From Nisaea acidiphila (lineage in GTDB: Bacteria > Pseudomonadota > Alphaproteobacteria > Thalassobaculales > Thalassobaculaceae): a DNA stretch of 64,000 nucleotides. The DNA lies in assembly GCF_024662015.1 (NCBI RefSeq), contig NZ_CP102480.1, positions 4,396,501 through 4,460,500 of the forward strand. Reading direction: 5' to 3'. The position numbers and the translations under genes were made by a program. This document shows, piece after piece, positions 60,093 through 64,000 of this stretch (position 1 is its first letter; the number at the start of each line of letters is the position of its first letter). Below the pieces are notes generated by a model that had not been told where the DNA came from, did no database searches, and saw only the letters and a program-made list of their open reading frames with translations.

Positions 60093-60438
60093 CGGTGCGA
60101 CGTTCTTCTGTGGGGCCGCGCATGCGGATATGGAAAAACGCGAATCAGATTTGCCGTGAGTGTCGCGTTGGGCGGAAAGTGCCTTGAGGTGCAAGTGATC
60201 GATGTCATAAATTTCACGAAAAACGCTCTAAACCAATCAGTTAAAGCACCCTTCTTAGGTCGGGTTGTGATCCGCTGAAATCTTGGCGGATCTTATCGGC
60301 GCTCGCCTTCAAGCGGGCGATTGCCGCTTCACGCGACCATTTGGGACCGCAGCCCGTCGAAGATCGGCAATTTCTTCGACTTTGCATGCAAGTCGTCCGT
60401 CGAGGCACCGGAAAGGGTTGGGGAATCCTGCCGGTGCC
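60093..60438. other. Intergenic region between galM-like gene and hybrid kinase
   Basis: This 346-base stretch has no frame with a ribosome site and coding-like sequence in either direction. Two inverted repeats are seen: GATCCGC (60269-60275) with GCGGATC (60286-60292), and a longer GAGGCACCGG (60402-60411) with CCGGTGCCTC (60431-60440), which runs to the stop of the convergent kinase. Neither has a T-run for a classical terminator. No promoter stands out; only convergent genes abut it, so none is needed. Confidence 0.5.
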
Positions 60439-63120
60439 TCACGGAGTGGGCCGCCGACTCCGAGCCAGAGCTTTTTTCAATGTGCTTCGAAGGTCGGCAA
60501 CCCCGAAGGGCTTCTTGATCAGGTCCGCATTGAAATCGGCCACCGCGCTCAAGGCGCGAGCGCCGTCGGCGAAGCCCGATACGAAGACGATCGGATAATC
60601 CAGTTGCAGATCGCGGCAACGCTTCGCAACGTCAAATCCATCAACGGCGGAGCCAAGATTGATGTCGCAGATCATGGCATCGAAAGAGGAACCGTCGTTC
60701 TCCAGACGTTCGAGGGCATCGCGCGTTGTCGCGACGGCGCTAACCTCGTAGCCGTCGTCAACGAGGCAGTCCTCGATGAAGGCGCGGATGCCGGGTTGAT
60801 CCTCGACGATCAAGATTCTGGTTTGCCGATCGGATGCTCTTTCTTCACTCGCTGGATCGCTGACTTCCGCCTGTCGCGCCGTGCTTTCGGGGAGATAAAG
60901 TGTGAGACGGGTGCCGCGTCCTGGCGCTGTGTGGAGGACGGCGTCTCCGCCATGCTGCAACGCGAAGTTCCGGACCATGTAGAGCCCGAGGCCGGTTCCG
61001 CCGCACTCCCTCTTGGTCGTGAAGAATGCATTGAATGCGTGGTTGGCGACGTCCGGTGCCATGCCCGGCCCGGCGTCTGCGACGGAGATTTTGACGTAGC
61101 GGGCGGGCGGCAATGTGTCCGGCGGTTCCCCTGTCCCGGCGCGGGAGAGCGAAATTGTGATCGGGCCGCCGTCCGGCATGGCCTGTTTTGCATTTATGAT
61201 TTGGTTCAATAGCGCGGTTTCAAGGCCATTCTTATCGATTTCGCAGACCAGCGGAGCGGAGGAAACATCAAGGGTCAGCGTGTAACCGTCCCTGAGACCC
61301 GAGCGAGCCAATGCCGCGAAGCCTTCGATCGCCCGGTTCATCGATACCGGTTTCGGGGCCGGGGGACTGTTCTGGGAAAAGTTCAGCAGCCGCTGGGTTA
61401 GGGATTGTCCTGAGTGGACCGCCTGTCGGATCCGGTCGAGCGGAGGCTCGAAGCCAAGCCGTGCGGCTCCCCTGATTTCCATGATATCGAGGTTTCCGGC
61501 GATCGCTCCGAGGATATTGTTGAAATCATGTGTCAAACCGCCGGCAAGGGCGGCGGTGGCTTCGAGCTTTTCGGCTTCGATCGCCCGGTTCCGGAGGTTC
61601 TTCAGCTCGGTGATGTCCTGAACCGTCCCGCGCGTATAACTCAGTGTTCCGTCTGGATCGAATTCATGCTCGCCATGTTCGAGTACGATCCGATGCGTTC
61701 CGTCCGGATGCAGCACACGATACTCGACCTGGTAAGTGCGCCGATTGGCGATCGATAGCCCGCGCAATCTGAGGTAGCTCTCGTGATCACCGGGATGAAG
61801 CAATTTCATCCATTTGGAAATGGAGATAGGCTGCTCGCTCTTGTTCTGTCCGAAGATTGCGTAGACCTCGTCCGACCACACAAGCGCACGTGTTTTCTGG
61901 TCGACCTCCCACGTTCCGATCCCAGCAATCCGCTTGGCAAGGGAGAGCCGCATTTCCGACTCTCGCAGGCGAATCTCACTTTCCTTGCGCTCTGTGATGT
62001 CATGGATGAAGCCGAACTTCTGTCCATCTGGTGTCAGTCGAGGAAGCGCCTCGTCGTGCAGCCAGATCGTCCGCCCATCCGGAGCGGTAAAGCGGTATTC
62101 TATCGTGACCCGGGCGCCTTGATCGACGCGCCGTGTCCGATCGAGGAAGGCGGCGCGGTCGTCGGGGTGAATGCACTCGAAATAGTCGGAGGCGTTTTGG
62201 GGCGGATTGGCAGGATCCCATCCTAGGAGCGTGAAGAGCTCATCCGACCAGAAAAGCACGTCCGATACCGGGTCCCAGGTCCAGTAGGCGACGTTGCCGA
62301 TCCGCTGCGCCTCTCGGAGCCGCAGCGCCATCAGATCGGCTTCTTTCTTCGCCTCCACCAGGTCGCTGATGTCGACGCCGACAAAGCCGATTTGGGCGAG
62401 GGATCCGGCATTGTCCCTGACCGCGAATTTCGTCCCGTAGATGGATCGCTCGCCTGGATTGGAGGTGGACGTCAGGACCTGGGTTGCCGTTCGTCCGGAC
62501 GAAAGAATTCGTTGGTCATGTTTCTGTACGCGTTCGTACATTTCGGGTGGCCAGATCTCCTCGGATCGTTTCCCGATCAATTCGTCTGGCGACGTTTCCA
62601 GCACATCGGCGAAGAAGCGATTGATTTTTCGCCATCTCCCATCGACCGACTTCAAACCGATCATGACCGGCGCGTAGTCGAAGATCGCTTCGAGTTCCAG
62701 TCTCCGGTCTTCCAGTTCGTGCGCATTGGTCATGTGCGCTGTCATGTCGAAGATGAGAACGAGGGACGATGCCTCATCGAACTTGCCGACGGTGAAGGTG
62801 AAGAAGCGCGGAGTGGGGGATGCCGATACCAGTTCGAGCTCGACCGAGGCCGGCTCCTGCCAGTCCGGCGCGCTTTCAATCGCCGAGAAAAGAGCGTCAG
62901 CGCTCGGCGAGCCGGGGGGGCAGAACAATGGCTGGTCCTGTATTCTGCCTTTGCCTGACAGTGCATCTCGCTCTGACAGTAGCTCGGCTGCAAGGCTGTT
63001 CGCGGCGATGAGCGATCCGTCGCGCGCGCAGATCAGGGCAGGAACCGGGAGGTGCGAAACGAATTTCTGATGCGCTGAAATTCTTGATTGGAGCGAAATG
63101 TCCGGGGGGAGTGTGTTCAT
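60439..63120 (-). CDS. Four-PAS hybrid histidine kinase with C-terminal receiver
   Basis: An 893-residue soluble hybrid kinase. Four PAS domains are visible (about 15-125, 140-255, 270-375 and 395-505). The HisKA box is GGLTHDFNNILG with phospho-acceptor His531 (the HDFNN type), followed by the HATPase domain (QIINAKQAMPDGG N box, VADAGPGMAPD, GGTGLGLYMVR) and a C-terminal receiver with Asp819 in MICDINLG and the Lys of LIKKPFG. It is 69 bases downstream of a LuxR-type response regulator gene on the same strand, so they probably act together. No membrane segment is present. Confidence 0.93.
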   Translation of the reverse strand: MNTLPPDISLQSRISAHQKFVSHLPVPALICARDGSLIAANSLAAELLSERDALSGKGRIQDQPLFCPPGSPSADALFSAIESAPDWQEPASVELELVSASPTPRFFTFTVGKFDEASSLVLIFDMTAHMTNAHELEDRRLELEAIFDYAPVMIGLKSVDGRWRKINRFFADVLETSPDELIGKRSEEIWPPEMYERVQKHDQRILSSGRTATQVLTSTSNPGERSIYGTKFAVRDNAGSLAQIGFVGVDISDLVEAKKEADLMALRLREAQRIGNVAYWTWDPVSDVLFWSDELFTLLGWDPANPPQNASDYFECIHPDDRAAFLDRTRRVDQGARVTIEYRFTAPDGRTIWLHDEALPRLTPDGQKFGFIHDITERKESEIRLRESEMRLSLAKRIAGIGTWEVDQKTRALVWSDEVYAIFGQNKSEQPISISKWMKLLHPGDHESYLRLRGLSIANRRTYQVEYRVLHPDGTHRIVLEHGEHEFDPDGTLSYTRGTVQDITELKNLRNRAIEAEKLEATAALAGGLTHDFNNILGAIAGNLDIMEIRGAARLGFEPPLDRIRQAVHSGQSLTQRLLNFSQNSPPAPKPVSMNRAIEGFAALARSGLRDGYTLTLDVSSAPLVCEIDKNGLETALLNQIINAKQAMPDGGPITISLSRAGTGEPPDTLPPARYVKISVADAGPGMAPDVANHAFNAFFTTKRECGGTGLGLYMVRNFALQHGGDAVLHTAPGRGTRLTLYLPESTARQAEVSDPASEERASDRQTRILIVEDQPGIRAFIEDCLVDDGYEVSAVATTRDALERLENDGSSFDAMICDINLGSAVDGFDVAKRCRDLQLDYPIVFVSGFADGARALSAVADFNADLIKKPFGVADLRSTLKKALARSRRPTP

Positions 63121-63189
63121 TTGCCTTTATGTGCCCGCCCAGGTCGTGAGGTTCCGCACCGGCTGAGTGAGTGTCGGTAGCTGCCGGCG

Positions 63190-63843
63190 CTAAATGAGTG
63201 AGAGTTCGCGGGCAATCCGGGCCGCGTCGGTTCGGTTTTTTGCTCTCAGTGTGCGCAGGATATTGGACATGTGTTCTTTTACGGTCGGCTCTGAGATGCT
63301 CAGCTGGTTTGCAATTTCTTTGTTCAGGAATCCGACCGCTGCAAGACGAAGCACTTCAGTTTGTCGCGGCGAAATCATTCCTTGAATTCTCTCCGGGCCA
63401 GACTGCCGGCGGGAATCGGATGGTAGCCGGATGTCGCACTCCAGAGCGGCGAAGTCTCTCGGAAAGTGCGCCCCGTCCCGTTCGATCGAATGGAGACACT
63501 CGACCACGGCCCGCGCTCCGAAGCTCTTCGGAATATACCCGTCGACGCCGAGCGTACGCGCCGCCTGCAGGTCCGAATTGGTCATTTCACCGGAGAAGAT
63601 AACGACACTGGAATTCGGAAAAATCTCTATCGTGCGTCGTGTTCCCTCTAACCCGCTGCATCCCGGCATGCGCCAGTCGACAAGCAGGGCCTCCGGTTCA
63701 CCATGCAGGTCCCGGGCACGCCACATATCTTCGAAATTCGCCGCTTGGTAGATTGTGAGACAGGGATTGGATGCTTCAAGGTAATCCGCGAGCGTTTCCC
63801 TGACCACGGTATGATCGTCTGCAATCAAGAGTGATTTAAACAT
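63190..63843 (-). CDS. LuxR/NarL-family response regulator
   Basis: A 217-residue regulator with an N-terminal receiver (Asp56 in LLVDWRMPGCSG, the conserved acidic pair in LIADDHTVV, and the Lys near YIPKSFGAR) and a C-terminal LuxR helix-turn-helix (SPRQTEVLRLAAVGFLNKEIANQLSISEPTVKEHMSNILRTL). Phosphorylation by a partner kinase should switch its DNA binding. The hybrid kinase gene immediately downstream on the same strand is the most likely partner, directly or through a phosphorelay. The AT-rich gap of 157 bases before it in transcription direction (right edge) holds its promoter. Confidence 0.93.
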   Translation of the reverse strand: MFKSLLIADDHTVVRETLADYLEASNPCLTIYQAANFEDMWRARDLHGEPEALLVDWRMPGCSGLEGTRRTIEIFPNSSVVIFSGEMTNSDLQAARTLGVDGYIPKSFGARAVVECLHSIERDGAHFPRDFAALECDIRLPSDSRRQSGPERIQGMISPRQTEVLRLAAVGFLNKEIANQLSISEPTVKEHMSNILRTLRAKNRTDAARIARELSLI

Positions 63844-64000
63844 CTACGCATACGGACATATGTTTGCCAGCCTCTTTAGACGTCGAAATTACTCGGGAAC
63901 GAAAGTGATCGAGCGGAACTCAGAACTGTCAGGGCCTGAATTTTTATTTTATGCAAAAACAGAAAAGCCATCAACGCATTGGGTGGGACGCCGGCAACGG

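Noticed and set aside
63860-64000. A short frame from ATG at 63860 to the right edge
   Set aside because: It is 47 codons with no good ribosome site, and only an edge fragment is visible; it could be the start of a gene beyond the window but cannot be supported.
1-64000. CRISPR arrays, insertion sequences, prophage or integrase genes
   Set aside because: No regularly spaced repeats, transposase, recombinase, capsid or restriction-system genes were seen on either strand; the only repeat with a mobile-like character is the ~158-bp AEC-derived pair around the cytochrome gene.

Overview
The window is high-GC, densely packed bacterial chromosome with short intergenic gaps, many ATGA/GTGA start-stop overlaps and mixed strands. 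The gene set points to an alphaproteobacterium, most likely a marine or aquatic member of the Rhodospirillales and relatives. It includes MnmC, a YcgN-type cysteine-cluster protein, PAS_5 proteins, CHASE and multi-PAS histidine kinases, AEC and EamA transporters, an ADP-forming acyl-CoA synthetase, and a zrg-type zinc operon with an alphaproteobacterial-style Zur box. The lineage is inferred from gene content only. No rRNA, CRISPR array, insertion sequence, integrase or phage gene was seen.

Layout. 0-8.4 kb (mostly minus): an edge fragment, an amidase with a VOC protein, a zinc-uptake operon (DUF2796 protein, ABC ATPase, FtsX-like permease, DUF3299 protein) behind a palindromic Zur box at 5286-5297, a small membrane protein, YcgN, and a hydrolase / SCP2-like / SDR set. 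8.4-13.1 kb: a cupin, mnmC (apparently with an ATC start), a CHASE-PAS histidine kinase broken by a frameshift, and tRNA-Thr(UGU). 13.1-18.5 kb: two uncharacterised proteins facing away from an AT-rich 453-bp gap, then a five-PAS hybrid kinase. 18.5-25.4 kb: an EamA permease, small-molecule enzymes, an MFS transporter and a two-subunit ThDP decarboxylase.

25.5-32.2 kb (plus): a cytoplasmic-type S-/N-oxide reductase (BisC/TorA family), a methyltransferase, a MaoC-like dehydratase, a formylglycine sulfatase-superfamily enzyme and a D-cysteine desulfhydrase / cysteate lyase-like PLP enzyme. With the divergent ThDP pair and MFS transporter this looks like an organosulfur (or phosphonate) utilisation locus. 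32.2-39.3 kb: an epimerase, a zinc alcohol dehydrogenase and a translationally coupled SDR / acyl-CoA synthetase (ADP-forming) / nitronate monooxygenase-like / phosphatase operon. 39.3-45.8 kb (minus): tandem PAS_5 proteins, a CoA-binding domain fused to O-acetylhomoserine sulfhydrylase, an enoyl-CoA hydratase, a Tat-exported multicopper oxidase and an AEC transporter.

45.8-50.4 kb: a MATE pump, then a secreted mono-haem cytochrome c-like protein bracketed by a decayed 3' fragment of an AEC transporter and by the intact transporter, which forms a ~158-bp direct repeat. This is the clearest sign of gain or rearrangement in the window. 50.4-60.1 kb: a hydrolase, a SulP transporter, amtB-glnK in unusual order, a HAD phosphatase, a DDAH-like enzyme, tandem SpoIIAA/STAS-like small proteins, an old-yellow-enzyme reductase, a thioesterase and an aldose epimerase. 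60.4-63.8 kb (minus): a LuxR-type response regulator followed by a four-PAS hybrid kinase, probably one signalling pathway.

All function calls rest on motifs and family resemblance read by eye. No database search was available.
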